Shown: positions 44,369 to 53,700 of the stretch, piece by piece | Layout of the letters: each line of letters begins with the position of its first letter | How positions within the stretch are numbered: the stretch's first letter is position 1 | Source of the DNA: Bog-473 sp963777485 | GTDB taxonomy: Bacteria; Actinomycetota; Acidimicrobiia; Acidimicrobiales; RAAP-2 | Direction of reading: 5' to 3' | Assembly: GCA_963777485.1 (NCBI GenBank) | Contig: CAVZQP010000002.1 | Span: forward strand, 992,001-1,056,000 | DNA length: 64,000 nt | Notes under the pieces: model-generated | Databases searched by the model: none | Seen by the model: only the letters and a program-made list of their open reading frames with translations | What the model was told of the DNA's origin: nothing | Position numbers and translations under genes: made by a program

Positions 44369-45126
44369 GCCCTCGCACCGCGCCAGGTCCTGGGCGTCCC
44401 CTCACCGCCCGGTCGGTGATGGCCAGCGCCCTCCTCGGCATGGATCCACCCGAGCTCCCCGTCGCCCAGCTAGTCCGCCTCACCGGCCTCTTCGGTATCA
44501 GCGAGAACCGCGCCCGGGTTGCCCTCAGCCGCATGGTCGGCGCCGGCGAGGCCACGTCCGACGGCGCCGGCCGCTACCGCCTGACCGGTCACCTGGCCGC
44601 CCGCCAGACGCGCCAGTCGGCGAGCCGCGCCGGCCTCACGACCGACTACGAAGGCTCGTGGTGGCTGGCCGTCGTGACGACGACCGGCAGCACAGCCGAG
44701 GTCCGCGGCGCCCGGCGTCGCGCTCTCACCTATGCCCGGCTCGCCGAGTTCAGGGAAGGCGTGTGGATGCGGCCGGCCAACGTCGCCGTATCGCTCCCGG
44801 ACTCCCTGCACGGCGACATCGAACTGATGACCGCGGTCCCACCCGACGCGGGCCTGCTCGCCGGACGTCTGTGGGACCTCTCCGGTTGGGCGCGGCACGC
44901 CAACAAGCTCCAGGCCGCACTCGATGTGCTCCCGCCCGACGGCCCCGAGGCGCTGGCGCCGGGGTTCGAGCTCTCGGCCGCCGTGCTCCGGCATCTGCAG
45001 GCCGACCCGTTGCTCCCCGTGCAGCTGCAGCCGTCGCACTGGCCCGGTTCCCTTCTGCGACAGTCCTATGACGAGTGGGACGCGCGTTACCGCGCCACGC
45101 TCCGTTCCTGGAGCCGCGACAGCTGA
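44353..45126 (+). CDS. PaaX-like transcriptional regulator
   Basis: A 257-residue regulator with the PaaX layout: an N-terminal winged helix (TARSVMASALLGMDPPELPVAQLVRLTGLFGI, then ENRARVALSRMVGAGE), a central PaaX domain and a C-terminal segment ending YDEWDARYRATLRSW. PaaX repressors sense aryl-CoA thioesters such as phenylacetyl-CoA. No phenylacetate genes are present, so the ligand may be another acyl-CoA, consistent with the divergent desaturase. The ATG has no ribosome site and may be leaderless. Confidence 0.82.
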   Translation: MQPRNSPRTAPGPGRPLTARSVMASALLGMDPPELPVAQLVRLTGLFGISENRARVALSRMVGAGEATSDGAGRYRLTGHLAARQTRQSASRAGLTTDYEGSWWLAVVTTTGSTAEVRGARRRALTYARLAEFREGVWMRPANVAVSLPDSLHGDIELMTAVPPDAGLLAGRLWDLSGWARHANKLQAALDVLPPDGPEALAPGFELSAAVLRHLQADPLLPVQLQPSHWPGSLLRQSYDEWDARYRATLRSWSRDS

Positions 45127-45140
45127 CCGTGCGGCGGCGT

Positions 45141-45176
45141 CGGAGGCCCGGGGTAGGGGATGGCCCCCGGCCTCCG
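45141..45176. terminator. Strong hairpin between convergent genes
   Basis: CGGAGGCCCGGGG and CCCCCGGCCTCCG form a 13-bp stem with one mismatch and a 10-nt loop, between the PaaX-like stop and the convergent secreted-protein stop. Probably bidirectional, though no T-run follows on either side. Confidence 0.55.
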
Positions 45177-45188
45177 AACCGTCGCCAC

Positions 45189-46367
45189 CTAGTGGAGGAT
45201 GTCGAGCGTGTTGGCGCCGCCGTTGTCGTCGACGAACAGCAGGCCGTGGCCGCCGGGCGCGATGGCCAGGCCGAAGAGATCGCCACCGCTGTTGAAGGGG
45301 TCGATCGTCTTCGTGTCCACCTGCATCCCGAACGGCGAGACCTCGACGGCGTTGCCGTCGTCCGCGTTCACCGTGATGAGGTCACCGTTGGGCGCAGCCA
45401 CCAGGCCGAGCGGGCCGTTGAGGCTGCCACCCGTGCTCAGCGGGATGCCGCCGCCGATGACCGGGAAGAACCGGCTCGTCGCGAACGGGACCGCGGTGAT
45501 CCGGCTCTTGACGGTATCGGCGACGTAGAGGGTGCCGTTCCTTCCGAGTGCCACACCGGTCGGGCCGATGACGAGGGCATTCGGGTCGAGCTTCTCGGCG
45601 AACCCCGTCGCGATCACATTGCTCGCGAAGAACACCGGCGGCCGGCCCGGCGGGTCGAACACACTGAGGCGGACCACCGAGCCGTGGTCGACCTCGCTGC
45701 CACTCGCCGCCACCGTGTCGTTCAGCACGTTGGTGACGAACAGCTCGGAGAAGGGCCCGAACACCTGCAGCGCGGTCATGTCCCATGGCCCGTTTATGCC
45801 GGCCCCGGCGAAGGTCTCGACCGGCACGCCGTCGCTGTTCAGCACGATGAGACACCCGGCCTCGGGCGTGCCGCTGCCGTCCTGGGTGACGGGAAGGCTG
45901 CCCACCACCACATAGCCGTCGCCCAGCACGCTCAGCGCGGTCGTTAGACCCACGCCGCCGGGGCACGAGCCCGGCAGCGTGCTCGCGTCGATCTGGGCGA
46001 ATACGCCCACCTGGCCGTTCGGCGCGACCTGCATGATGGTCGTGCCGGTGCCCTGCGTGTTGTTGCTCGAGTTGAAATTGCTCACGAGAGTGTCGCCCCG
46101 CACGAGGTTGCCGGTGCTGAACGGGACATTGGCCACGCCGTAGGGGTTCTGGTCTCCGGTGCCCGGTCCGGTGGTCGGCACCGTCGACGCCACGACGTCG
46201 ACGTTGTTGAAGTGCGACAGGAACGGCGTCGGTGCCGCTGACGCCGGTGTCACCGCCACCGCCGCCACCGAGGCGACGACCGCCGCCAGTGCGGCTGCCC
46301 CGCTTGCGAGGAGCCGTATGCCGCGGGCGCGGCCCTCGACTCGGGGGGTCGTTTCGAAGCTCGTCAT
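45189..46367 (-). CDS. Secreted NHL/propeller-like protein (TIGR03118-type)
   Basis: 392 residues with a signal peptide (core LLASGAAALAAVVASVAAVAV, cleavage after ASA). The mature part begins NNVDVVASTVPTTGPGTGDQNPYGVANVPF and has repeated segments GPTGVALGRNGTLYVADTVKSRI and LNGPLGLVAAPNGDLITVNADDGN, typical of six-bladed NHL-like propellers in the TIGR03118 family. Function unknown. GGGAGC lies 7 nt before the ATG at 46367, which I prefer to the start 39 bp upstream. It is divergent from a VOC protein. Confidence 0.83.
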   Translation of the reverse strand: MTSFETTPRVEGRARGIRLLASGAAALAAVVASVAAVAVTPASAAPTPFLSHFNNVDVVASTVPTTGPGTGDQNPYGVANVPFSTGNLVRGDTLVSNFNSSNNTQGTGTTIMQVAPNGQVGVFAQIDASTLPGSCPGGVGLTTALSVLGDGYVVVGSLPVTQDGSGTPEAGCLIVLNSDGVPVETFAGAGINGPWDMTALQVFGPFSELFVTNVLNDTVAASGSEVDHGSVVRLSVFDPPGRPPVFFASNVIATGFAEKLDPNALVIGPTGVALGRNGTLYVADTVKSRITAVPFATSRFFPVIGGGIPLSTGGSLNGPLGLVAAPNGDLITVNADDGNAVEVSPFGMQVDTKTIDPFNSGGDLFGLAIAPGGHGLLFVDDNGGANTLDILH

Positions 46368-46478
46368 GACGAATGCTCCCTTCCGTCTGGTCCGCACGTC
46401 GCACACGCGACGAGCCGTCCCCTCTCCCAGTGCGGTACGGACAGCGGGCCGATTCGGATTGGCGATAGCGTCGAATGC

Positions 46479-46826
46479 GTGAGGATCGAAGTCGCCTTCA
46501 CCGGCGTTCCGGTCTCGGACCTGAGCCGTGGCCAGGATTTCTTCGAGCGCGTCCTCGGAAAACCGCCCGACGTGCTCGTGAACGAGAGCGAGGTGATGTG
46601 GCAGGTCGCCGAGGCGGCCTGGCTCTACGTGGTGGTCGACCCGGCTCGCGCAGGCCGTGCGCTAACCGCCGTCTCGGTGCCGGATCTCGACGGCGCGCTC
46701 GAAGAGTTGGCGTCCAGAGGCATAGAGCCCTCGGTGATCGAGCAGCCCGGTCCGTCGGCGCGCAAGGCCACGGTCTTCGACGCCGATGGGAATTCGGTCG
46801 CGATCATCGAGGTGCGCGAAACCTAG
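46479..46826 (+). CDS. VOC superfamily (glyoxalase-like) protein
   Basis: A 115-residue single-chain protein with two beta-alpha-beta-beta-beta modules. It starts with GVPVSDLSRGQDFFERVLG and ends FDADGNSVAIIEVRE, the usual VOC closing strand carrying a metal-binding-type Glu. The family includes glyoxalases, dioxygenases and antibiotic-binding proteins. No assignment is possible. It begins at GTG and its stop overlaps the convergent methyltransferase by 4 bp. Confidence 0.82.
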   Translation: MRIEVAFTGVPVSDLSRGQDFFERVLGKPPDVLVNESEVMWQVAEAAWLYVVVDPARAGRALTAVSVPDLDGALEELASRGIEPSVIEQPGPSARKATVFDADGNSVAIIEVRET

Positions 46827-47575
46827 GGCACGGTCTCCGCCGTCTTTTCCCACACCGAGATGTGCATTCTGCTGTCGCCCGTGAAGGCGGACCGGTCCCA
46901 GTCGCTCCATCGCTCGCGCAGCACCATGCCGGCCAGGCGGCCCATGAGATCGAGCTCGGCCGGCCAGACGTAGCGGAAGGGCGGGGACCACATCTCGATG
47001 TGACCGTCCCGCTCGAAGATGTGATGCGACACCGAACGTTGCGTCGCCACGTCGTACTCCTCGAACCCGAGGTGCGAGGGTTCGCTCACGAAGGGCCGCA
47101 CGGTCGTTCCGGGCGGGAGGCGACGCAGCTCGGGCACCATGACCTCGATCACGAAGCACCCTCCCATCTCGAGGTGCCAGGCGACGTTCCGGAAGCACTC
47201 GACCTGTGCCTCCTGCGTCGTGAGGTTCATGATCGTGTTGCGCACGAGGTACGCCAGTGAGAAGGACCCGTCCCGGTCCTCGACCTTCGTCGTGGCGAAG
47301 TCACCGAGGGTGATCCCCACCGCCCCCGCTCCCTGTTGAAGCCGGAGCTGCTCCACCATGTCGGGCGACAACTCGATCCCGTGCATGCGCACACCCCTGG
47401 CGCTCAGGGGTAGTGCGAGCCGGCCGGTACCGACGCCGAGCTCGAGCGCCGGCCCGCCGCGCGCAAGCCCGGCGAGAAACTCGACCGCCGGGTCCACCAT
47501 GCCGGGCTCGTAGAGGTGTGGCCAGAGCGACTTGTACTCCCGCGCGAACGCACCGGTGAAGAAGTTCTCGGCCAC
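46823..47575 (-). CDS. Class I SAM-dependent methyltransferase
   Basis: A 250-residue methyltransferase. Motif I is ALELGVGTGRLALPL at about residue 43, followed by an acidic end of beta-2 (GIELSPDMVEQL), motif for beta-4 SFSLAYLVRNTIMNL and a post-motif GGCFVIEVMVPEL. The substrate is unknown. It is divergent from the small zinc-ribbon membrane protein, with 72 bp between them. Confidence 0.88.
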   Translation of the reverse strand: MAENFFTGAFAREYKSLWPHLYEPGMVDPAVEFLAGLARGGPALELGVGTGRLALPLSARGVRMHGIELSPDMVEQLRLQQGAGAVGITLGDFATTKVEDRDGSFSLAYLVRNTIMNLTTQEAQVECFRNVAWHLEMGGCFVIEVMVPELRRLPPGTTVRPFVSEPSHLGFEEYDVATQRSVSHHIFERDGHIEMWSPPFRYVWPAELDLMGRLAGMVLRERWSDWDRSAFTGDSRMHISVWEKTAETVP

Positions 47576-47647
47576 GTCCCCATGTTGCCAGCCGGGTGCA
47601 CCGCCGGCGTTAGCCTCTTCCGAGCATCAGTCCGGACAGGAGCCGAC

Positions 47648-47974
47648 ATGCCAACAGGTGCGATCGTGGCCCTCGTCATTGCCTTTGCGGTGATCTTCGT
47701 GTACGTGATCGCCCGCATGGGAGCCGCGGCCGGGCAGAAGAGGGGTTACTCGGGCATGGGCGGCGACACGATCGTCCGCTGCAGCCAGGGCCATCTCTTC
47801 ACCACGACGTGGATCGTGGGCTCGTCCGTCAAGGCCGTCCGGCTGGGCTACAAGCGCTATCAGCGCTGCCCGGTCTGCAAGAAGTGGCGCATCGTGGTTC
47901 CCGTCCGCGACGACGAGCTCACCGACGAGGACCGGCGGGTCGCCGCCACGCACCACGACACGAAATTGCCCTGA
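47648..47974 (+). CDS. Small membrane-anchored zinc-ribbon protein
   Basis: 108 residues: one N-terminal membrane segment (GAIVALVIAFAVIFVYVIA), then a cytoplasmic zinc-ribbon-like domain with CSQGH as first knuckle and CPVCKKW as second, and a charged tail. The C-x3-H plus CxxC set would bind one zinc. Similar small proteins occur in many actinobacteria without assigned function. GGAGCCGAC precedes the ATG. The longer upstream frame overlaps the divergent methyltransferase. Confidence 0.75.
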   Translation: MPTGAIVALVIAFAVIFVYVIARMGAAAGQKRGYSGMGGDTIVRCSQGHLFTTTWIVGSSVKAVRLGYKRYQRCPVCKKWRIVVPVRDDELTDEDRRVAATHHDTKLP

Positions 47975-48019
47975 AGCCCCCACGTCACTCAGGCGTCCAG
48001 GGGGCCGCCCGACCGCGGC

Positions 48020-49099
48020 TCAGGCGTACTTCTTGTTCTTCTCGGCGTACATGGCGTGGTCCGCCCGCCGCATCAAGGAGTCACTGGTGTCGCCCGCCTG
48101 GGACCGGGCGGTGCCGATGGTCACCTCGATAGAGAAGGAGGCTCCCGACGCCTCGTCCTCGACCTGGAGGGCCCGGCGGCAGGCGCCGATCACGCGGTCG
48201 ATGGCGGCCGCGTCGGCGCGGGTGAGGAGGGCCACGAACTCGTCGCCGCCCATCCGGCCGACCACGTCCGTCTCGCGCACTGCGTTTTGCAGCGCTCCGG
48301 CGACCACCTGAAGTGCCATGTCGCCGGTGTGGTGCCCGTAGGTGTCGTTGATCTGCTTGAAGGCGTCGACGTCGAGCAACATCAAGGTCATCGGGTCACC
48401 GAAGCGCCGGGATGCGGTCAGGTGCTTCTCGACCTCCTCCTGGAAGCGCCGGCGGTTGTAGATCCCGGTCAGCTCGTCGATGTCGGCCAGCGCGCGCAGG
48501 TCGGTCTCCAGGCGCTTGCGGTCCGACACGTCGCGCAGGATCGTCAGCACGTAACGGTCCCCGATGATCTGCTGGGAGTACTCCACCCACAGGCGACGCC
48601 CGTCCTTCCTGCGCAGCTGTGCCTCGTACGTCCCCTCGATACCCGCATGCGCCTGCTCCGACGATCTGGTGCGTACTTCGTCCCTGTCGACCAGCCCCAG
48701 CTCGAGCGAGGTGCGGCCGATGAGCTCGTTCCGCCCGTAGCCGGTCAGCGCCTCGAAGGAGTCGCTGACCTCGAGGATCCATTCGGTTTCGCGATCATTG
48801 AGGATGATCGAGTCGAGGGAGCCGCGGAGCACGACACCGAAGAGGCCGAGCCCTTCCGTGTCGTCCACGTCGTCCACCGGCAACGTGACGCCCGCAGTCA
48901 TCGTGCCATCGCAACGGTGTTGGCTCGCCCGCTCCTTCAACCAGGCCAGAGCGCTGGGCGCGGGCACGAACACCGGAGCGTCCTTGTTTCCTTCCCCCTC
49001 CCCCACGTCGTCCATTATCGATTGCACGAGCCGATCAAGAAAGGTGGTGGAGAGATCGGGTCTCTTCCACGAGGTTCTGGCATATGAACGTGACAACAT
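48020..49099 (-). CDS. PAS-GGDEF diguanylate cyclase
   Basis: About 359 residues. A PAS domain lies around residues 100-215 (VSDSFEALTGYGRNELIGRT, then YEAQLRRKDGRRLWVEYSQQ) and a GGDEF domain around 220-355. The catalytic loop is RMGGDEF and an RxxD product-inhibition site (RETD) lies five residues before GGDEF, so the enzyme should make c-di-GMP and be feedback-limited. There is no membrane segment. The PAS ligand is not evident. I choose the ATG at 49099. TTG at 49126 and ATG at 49015 are alternatives. It is the only c-di-GMP gene in the window. Confidence 0.9.
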   Translation of the reverse strand: MLSRSYARTSWKRPDLSTTFLDRLVQSIMDDVGEGEGNKDAPVFVPAPSALAWLKERASQHRCDGTMTAGVTLPVDDVDDTEGLGLFGVVLRGSLDSIILNDRETEWILEVSDSFEALTGYGRNELIGRTSLELGLVDRDEVRTRSSEQAHAGIEGTYEAQLRRKDGRRLWVEYSQQIIGDRYVLTILRDVSDRKRLETDLRALADIDELTGIYNRRRFQEEVEKHLTASRRFGDPMTLMLLDVDAFKQINDTYGHHTGDMALQVVAGALQNAVRETDVVGRMGGDEFVALLTRADAAAIDRVIGACRRALQVEDEASGASFSIEVTIGTARSQAGDTSDSLMRRADHAMYAEKNKKYA

Positions 49100-49141
49100 C
49101 GCAATTGGGGTGCACTTTCGATGCAAGAACGCAGGCCCGGA

Positions 49142-51091
49142 TCAGGCGGCGTGCGACTGGTTGATCCAGGTCTCGTACATCTCGGCGTAGTGCCCGCCGC
49201 GCGCGACGAGCTCGTCGTGGGAGCCGACCTCGAGCAGCCGTCCGTCGCCCACGACGACGATGCGGTCCGCCCGCATGGCGGTCGAGAGCCGGTGCGCGAT
49301 GAGCACAGCCGTGCGGCCCTCCAAGAGCACGTCGAGCGCGGTCTCGACCAGCGTCTCGGACTTGAGGTCGAGGTTCGAAGTCGCCTCGTCGAGGACGAGC
49401 ACGCGCGGCTCGGCCATGAAGGCCCGGCCCAGGGCGATGAGCTGGCGCTCGCCCGAAGAGAGCGACTGGCCCCGCTCGTGGACGGGCGTGTCGAGTCCGT
49501 ACGGCATGCGGTGTACGAGCTCGTCCAGACCGACCTGGTGCACGGCGTTCCAGACCTCGTCGTCGGGCGCGCCCGGGCGGGCGAACGAGATGTTGTCCCG
49601 GATCGTCCCCGCAAAGAGGAATGGCTCCTGGGGCACGACGCCCAACTGGGAACGCAGCGATTCGAGCGTCACCCGGGTCAGGTCGTACCCGTCGATTAGC
49701 ACCCGGCCCTCGGTGGGGTCGTAGAAGCGCGTGACCAGCTTCGCCATCGTCGACTTGCCGGCCCCCGTGGCCCCGACGAATGCCACCGTCTCCCCGGGTG
49801 AGATCGTCAGGTCGACGTCGTGCAGGACCGGGATGGCCGGGTCGTAGCCGAACGAGACGTGGTCGAAGCGGATCTCGCCCCGGATCGGCGGGAGCTCCCC
49901 GGCATCGGGCGCTTCCTTGACCGAGGGTTCCGTCTCGAGCAGGTCCCGCAGCTTGAACACCGAGGCCCGGCCCTGCTGGAACGAGTTGTACTGCTGCGTC
50001 AAAAGTTGGATGGGCGCGAAGAACCGGTTCACGTACAAGAAGAACGCGGTGAGCTCACCCAGATTGATCTCGCTGTGCAGGAACATGTACCCGCCGAACC
50101 CGAGGATGAGTACCTGACCGAACACACTGAGTGCCTGCGAGCCGGGGCCATAGATGCTGGCGATCCGCCCCGTGTAGTTGTTGGCGTCCCGGTAGGAGCC
50201 GACGACGTCGCGGTGGGTCTCGATGTTGTAGCGCTGCCGATTGTGCGCCGTGACGATGCGCACGCCCTGCAGGCTCTCGGAGAGGTCGGCCAACACGAGC
50301 GCAATGCCGTCGCGCACCTTCTCGTAGCCGCGCTCGGACGCCCGTCGGAACCAGATCGACATCACGATGAGAATGGGGAGGACGCCAAACACGGTGATCG
50401 CCGCGAGCTCCACGTTCGTCCAGAACAAGAACCCGGTGATCACGACCATCGTCAGGCCCTGGATGGCAAACTGCGCGAGCCCGTCCTGCAGGAGCTGCTG
50501 CAGGTTCTCGATGTCGCTCGTCATCCGGCTCATCAGGACGCCCGCCTTCTCCTCGGTGAAGAAGTCGAGCGAGAGCCGCTGCAAGTGGCGGAACACCTTG
50601 ATGCGGAGGTCGTTCATCACCCACGAGGCGAGCCGGCCGGTCACCCGCGCCTGACCCCACTGGCCTGAGGCCGAGACCGCGATGGTCACCAGGTACAGGA
50701 TCGCCATCGCCACCACGACGCCGAAGTCGTAGTGCGCGGTGGGGTTCTGGGGGGACGGGCCTGTCAGGCCGTGGTTGATCGCGTAGGAGACCAGGCTCGG
50801 GCCGATCTGGGTTGCGACGGCGATCGTTGCCACGAGCGCGGCCGCCGCGGCGCACATGCCCGGGTACTCCATGAGCAGGCTGCTGAGTGAGAGCCGTTTC
50901 TTCTCGCTCGGCTGGGGGAGCTGGGTGAAGACGGCGTTCGACTCGCCGCGCTCAGGCTCCTCCTTCAAGAGGAGGTCGACGCCCTCCTGCAGCTCGTACG
51001 GGATGCCGCCGAACGGCAGGCCGGGCTGGGCCGCGCCCGGCGGCCCACCGCCGCCCATCGGGCCCCCGACCATGCCACCACCGCCGAACAT
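49142..51091 (-). CDS. ABC exporter half-transporter, subunit 2 (LSSGE signature)
   Basis: A 649-residue type IV half-transporter: a Gly/Pro/Met-rich N-terminal tail, six membrane helices (about residues 80-390) and an ATPase domain. Walker A is GATGAGKST and Walker B RVLVLDEATSNLD keeps the catalytic Glu, but the signature reads LSSGERQ in place of LSGGQ. It is paired with the upstream gene, overlapping it by one base, as a heterodimeric multidrug or lipid exporter. In such pairs the altered signature of one subunit faces the degenerate site of the other, matching what is seen here. Confidence 0.92.
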   Translation of the reverse strand: MFGGGGMVGGPMGGGGPPGAAQPGLPFGGIPYELQEGVDLLLKEEPERGESNAVFTQLPQPSEKKRLSLSSLLMEYPGMCAAAAALVATIAVATQIGPSLVSYAINHGLTGPSPQNPTAHYDFGVVVAMAILYLVTIAVSASGQWGQARVTGRLASWVMNDLRIKVFRHLQRLSLDFFTEEKAGVLMSRMTSDIENLQQLLQDGLAQFAIQGLTMVVITGFLFWTNVELAAITVFGVLPILIVMSIWFRRASERGYEKVRDGIALVLADLSESLQGVRIVTAHNRQRYNIETHRDVVGSYRDANNYTGRIASIYGPGSQALSVFGQVLILGFGGYMFLHSEINLGELTAFFLYVNRFFAPIQLLTQQYNSFQQGRASVFKLRDLLETEPSVKEAPDAGELPPIRGEIRFDHVSFGYDPAIPVLHDVDLTISPGETVAFVGATGAGKSTMAKLVTRFYDPTEGRVLIDGYDLTRVTLESLRSQLGVVPQEPFLFAGTIRDNISFARPGAPDDEVWNAVHQVGLDELVHRMPYGLDTPVHERGQSLSSGERQLIALGRAFMAEPRVLVLDEATSNLDLKSETLVETALDVLLEGRTAVLIAHRLSTAMRADRIVVVGDGRLLEVGSHDELVARGGHYAEMYETWINQSHAA

Positions 51092-53121
51092 CAGACGACA
51101 CCCCCCTCGGGGCTCAGCAGGTCCGCGTCGTCCTCAAGCCCGAGGTCCTCGCGACCGGCCGCCGCCTCGCCTGCTTCTTCCTCCTCGCTGGCTGCCTGCG
51201 CGAGCACCTCGGCGTACAGCGGCGCGGTGGCGAGCAGCTCCGCGTGCGTGCCGTCGGCGACGATCTGGCCGCTGTCGAGCAGGATGACCCGGTCGGCCAG
51301 GCTGATGGTGGAGAGCCGGTGGGCGATGATCAACGTGGTGCGCCCCTCCATCAGGACGCGCAGGGCTCCGTGGATGCCCTGCTCGACCTTCACGTCGATT
51401 GCGCTCGTGGCGTCGTCGAGGATCAGGATGGGCGGGTTCACGAGCAGCGCCCGCGCAATGGCGATGCGCTGGCGCTGGCCGCCCGAGAGCGTGTACCCCC
51501 GTTCGCCGACCACCGTGTCGTACCCCTCGGGCAGGCGGCCGATGAACCCGGCAGCGCCCGCCGCCTCGGCAGCTTCCTTGATCTGGTCCATGGTCGCGTC
51601 GGGGCGCCCGTACGCGATGTTGTCCCGGATCGACACGGAGAAGAGGAACGGCTCGTCGAGGACCATGCCGATGTTCGCTCGCAGGCTGGTCAGCGTGAGG
51701 TCGCGCACGTCGTGACCGTCGACGCGCACAGCGCCACCCGTCACGTCGTAGAAGCGAGGGAGGAGCCTGGACAGTGACGACTTCCCGCTGCCGGTGCGTC
51801 CCACCATGGCAACCGTCTCGCCCGGGCGGAGATGCAGGTTGAGGTGGTGCAACACGTCGCGCGGGCCACCCCCGTCATCGCCATCGGATTTGGAGAGCAG
51901 GCTGTCGTCCGCGTAGGCGAACGTCACGTCGTCGAAGAAGACGTCACCCTCGCTCTCCACCAGCTCGATCGCGCCCGGACGGTCGACGATCGTCGGCTTC
52001 TCGTCGAGGATCTCGTAGATGCGCGCCGCGGATGCGGAGGCGCGCTGGCCCATCATGATGAGCATCCCCAGCATCATGAACGGGGCCTGCATCATCACCA
52101 GCCACAGGTTGAACGAGATGATCGTCTGGACCGGCAGGTGGTCGTGGATGATCATCCAGCCGCCTACGAGCAGCACGAAGACGAGGCCCACCTGCGACAG
52201 GTTCTGGACGAGCGGCGTGAAACGCGCCCGCAGGTCGGCATCCTTGATGTAGGCCCACTGGACTTTGTCGGCCGCCGTGCCGAGTTGGCGGAGCTGCTGC
52301 TGCTCGGCGGCGAAGGAGCGGACAACGCGGACGCCGTTGACGTTCTCGTCGACCACGGTGGCCACCTCGGCGAGCCGAGCCTGGATGATCCACGACACGG
52401 GGAAGAGCTTGCGCCGCATACGGATGCCCACCACGTAGATGAAGGGCATGGAGATCATCGCCACCAACGCCAGCGGCACGCTGATCGAGAGCATGAAGCA
52501 GAACGCGACGATGGCGAGGGAGCACTGGACGAGGATCATCGGGGCGAACGTCAGGTACATCTGCACGGAGCGAATGTCCGAGTTCGCACGCGAGATCAGC
52601 TGCCCCGACTGGACGCGGTCGTAGAACGGGAACGACATCCGCGAGAAGTGCTCGTAGAGCAAGTTGCGCAGATCGAACTCGATTGAGTACGCGACCTTGA
52701 AGAGGTTCGAACGCGAGATGTAGCCGAACGCACCGGTGAACACGCCGAGAACGGCAATCAGGATGACGTAGTTGCGCAATCCCGACGTATTCTTGACGAT
52801 CGCGTCGCCGATGCCGTTCTGCAACAGCAGCGGGATCCACACCTGGATCATGAGGCCGGCGAACGCGAAGAACACTGCCGCGAACCACTGCTTCTTGTGC
52901 GCCATGACGATCGGCGCGGCGCGCTTGATCCATGACTTGGATTCGTCCGGGTCGACGGTTGCCGTCGGCTTCTCGTACCGGCTGACCGCCCCGGTGGGGA
53001 TATAGGCCGCGAAGGGCAGGGTCTTTTCGGCCGTGGCCACCGCCCCGTCGGCCCCCCGGCCGTTCCCGGCGGCAGGCGTCGGCGCGCCGGACTCTTCGAG
53101 GCGGTCCTCGGTCTTGCTCAC
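51091..53121 (-). CDS. ABC exporter half-transporter, subunit 1 (degenerate Walker B)
   Basis: 676 residues with a long polar N terminus, six membrane helices and an ATPase domain. Walker A is GRTGSGKSS, the signature is canonical LSGGQRQRIA, but Walker B ends ILILDDATSAID, so the catalytic Glu is Asp. This is the mark of the degenerate site in heterodimeric exporters such as TM287/288 or BmrCD. The C terminus has an acidic Glu-rich tail. It overlaps the MarR gene by 4 bp and the second subunit by 1 bp, forming a tight three-gene operon. Confidence 0.93.
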   Translation of the reverse strand: MSKTEDRLEESGAPTPAAGNGRGADGAVATAEKTLPFAAYIPTGAVSRYEKPTATVDPDESKSWIKRAAPIVMAHKKQWFAAVFFAFAGLMIQVWIPLLLQNGIGDAIVKNTSGLRNYVILIAVLGVFTGAFGYISRSNLFKVAYSIEFDLRNLLYEHFSRMSFPFYDRVQSGQLISRANSDIRSVQMYLTFAPMILVQCSLAIVAFCFMLSISVPLALVAMISMPFIYVVGIRMRRKLFPVSWIIQARLAEVATVVDENVNGVRVVRSFAAEQQQLRQLGTAADKVQWAYIKDADLRARFTPLVQNLSQVGLVFVLLVGGWMIIHDHLPVQTIISFNLWLVMMQAPFMMLGMLIMMGQRASASAARIYEILDEKPTIVDRPGAIELVESEGDVFFDDVTFAYADDSLLSKSDGDDGGGPRDVLHHLNLHLRPGETVAMVGRTGSGKSSLSRLLPRFYDVTGGAVRVDGHDVRDLTLTSLRANIGMVLDEPFLFSVSIRDNIAYGRPDATMDQIKEAAEAAGAAGFIGRLPEGYDTVVGERGYTLSGGQRQRIAIARALLVNPPILILDDATSAIDVKVEQGIHGALRVLMEGRTTLIIAHRLSTISLADRVILLDSGQIVADGTHAELLATAPLYAEVLAQAASEEEEAGEAAAGREDLGLEDDADLLSPEGGVV

Positions 53122-53681
53122 TTCGCCGCCTTCTCGGTGTCATCCGCCGCGTTCTCTTTGGGCGTTTCGCGCGATGCGGCCATGGCGCGCCCCCACAGTT
53201 CGAGGGAGCGCAACGCCATCGCCTCGTCCTTGCTGGGCAGATAGCCGGCGAGGGATGCGATGTACTCGTCGACCGCCCGGTCCGCCGCGTCGAGGATCCG
53301 CTCACCCTCGCTGGTCAGGCGAAGCGCGACCTTCCGCCGGTCGTCCTCCTCCTGGCGTCGGTCGACGAGGCCCCTGGCGACGAGCCCGTCGATCAAGGCG
53401 GTGATGGACGGGCGCCGAACGGCCAGCCGGTCCGCGAGGCCGGACGCCGCCGAGGAGCCCTCGGCCAGGATGCCGAGCACCCGGAACTGGGGGAGGGTCA
53501 GATCAACAGTGCCGAGCGCCACCTCGACCCGTTTCGACAGCCAGGCGGTGACGCGGCCGTATGAGCCCAGCACCCGGGGCGTGGCAGTTGCCGCGGGGTC
53601 GGAGACCTGGTCAGCGCCCGTTTTCCGGCCCGGCGCCGCGTCGGTCGAGGGGGGAGTGGTGACGGACACTTCGACAATCAT
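53118..53681 (-). CDS. MarR family transcriptional regulator
   Basis: About 187 residues. The MarR winged helix covers LTLPQFRVLGILAEGSSAASGLADRLAVRRPSITALIDGL and the wing RRQEEDDRRKVALRLTSEGERIL. It is the first gene of the exporter operon and most likely its autorepressor, released by a transported compound. The ATG at 53681 sits inside a TATGAT sequence that looks like a -10 box. The in-frame GTG at 53669, 7 nt after it, may be the true leaderless start. A 17-bp palindrome lies just upstream. Confidence 0.88.
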   Translation of the reverse strand: MIVEVSVTTPPSTDAAPGRKTGADQVSDPAATATPRVLGSYGRVTAWLSKRVEVALGTVDLTLPQFRVLGILAEGSSAASGLADRLAVRRPSITALIDGLVARGLVDRRQEEDDRRKVALRLTSEGERILDAADRAVDEYIASLAGYLPSKDEAMALRSLELWGRAMAASRETPKENAADDTEKAAK

Positions 53682-53683
53682 AC

Positions 53684-53700
53684 AGTTAGAACCTCTAACT
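53684..53700. promoter_or_regulatory. MarR operator palindrome
   Basis: AGTTAGAACCTCTAACT has perfect 7-bp arms around ACC. It occupies the space directly upstream of the putative -10 (TATGAT on the minus strand, 53682-53677), so binding of the MarR dimer would occlude the promoter. Confidence 0.7.
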
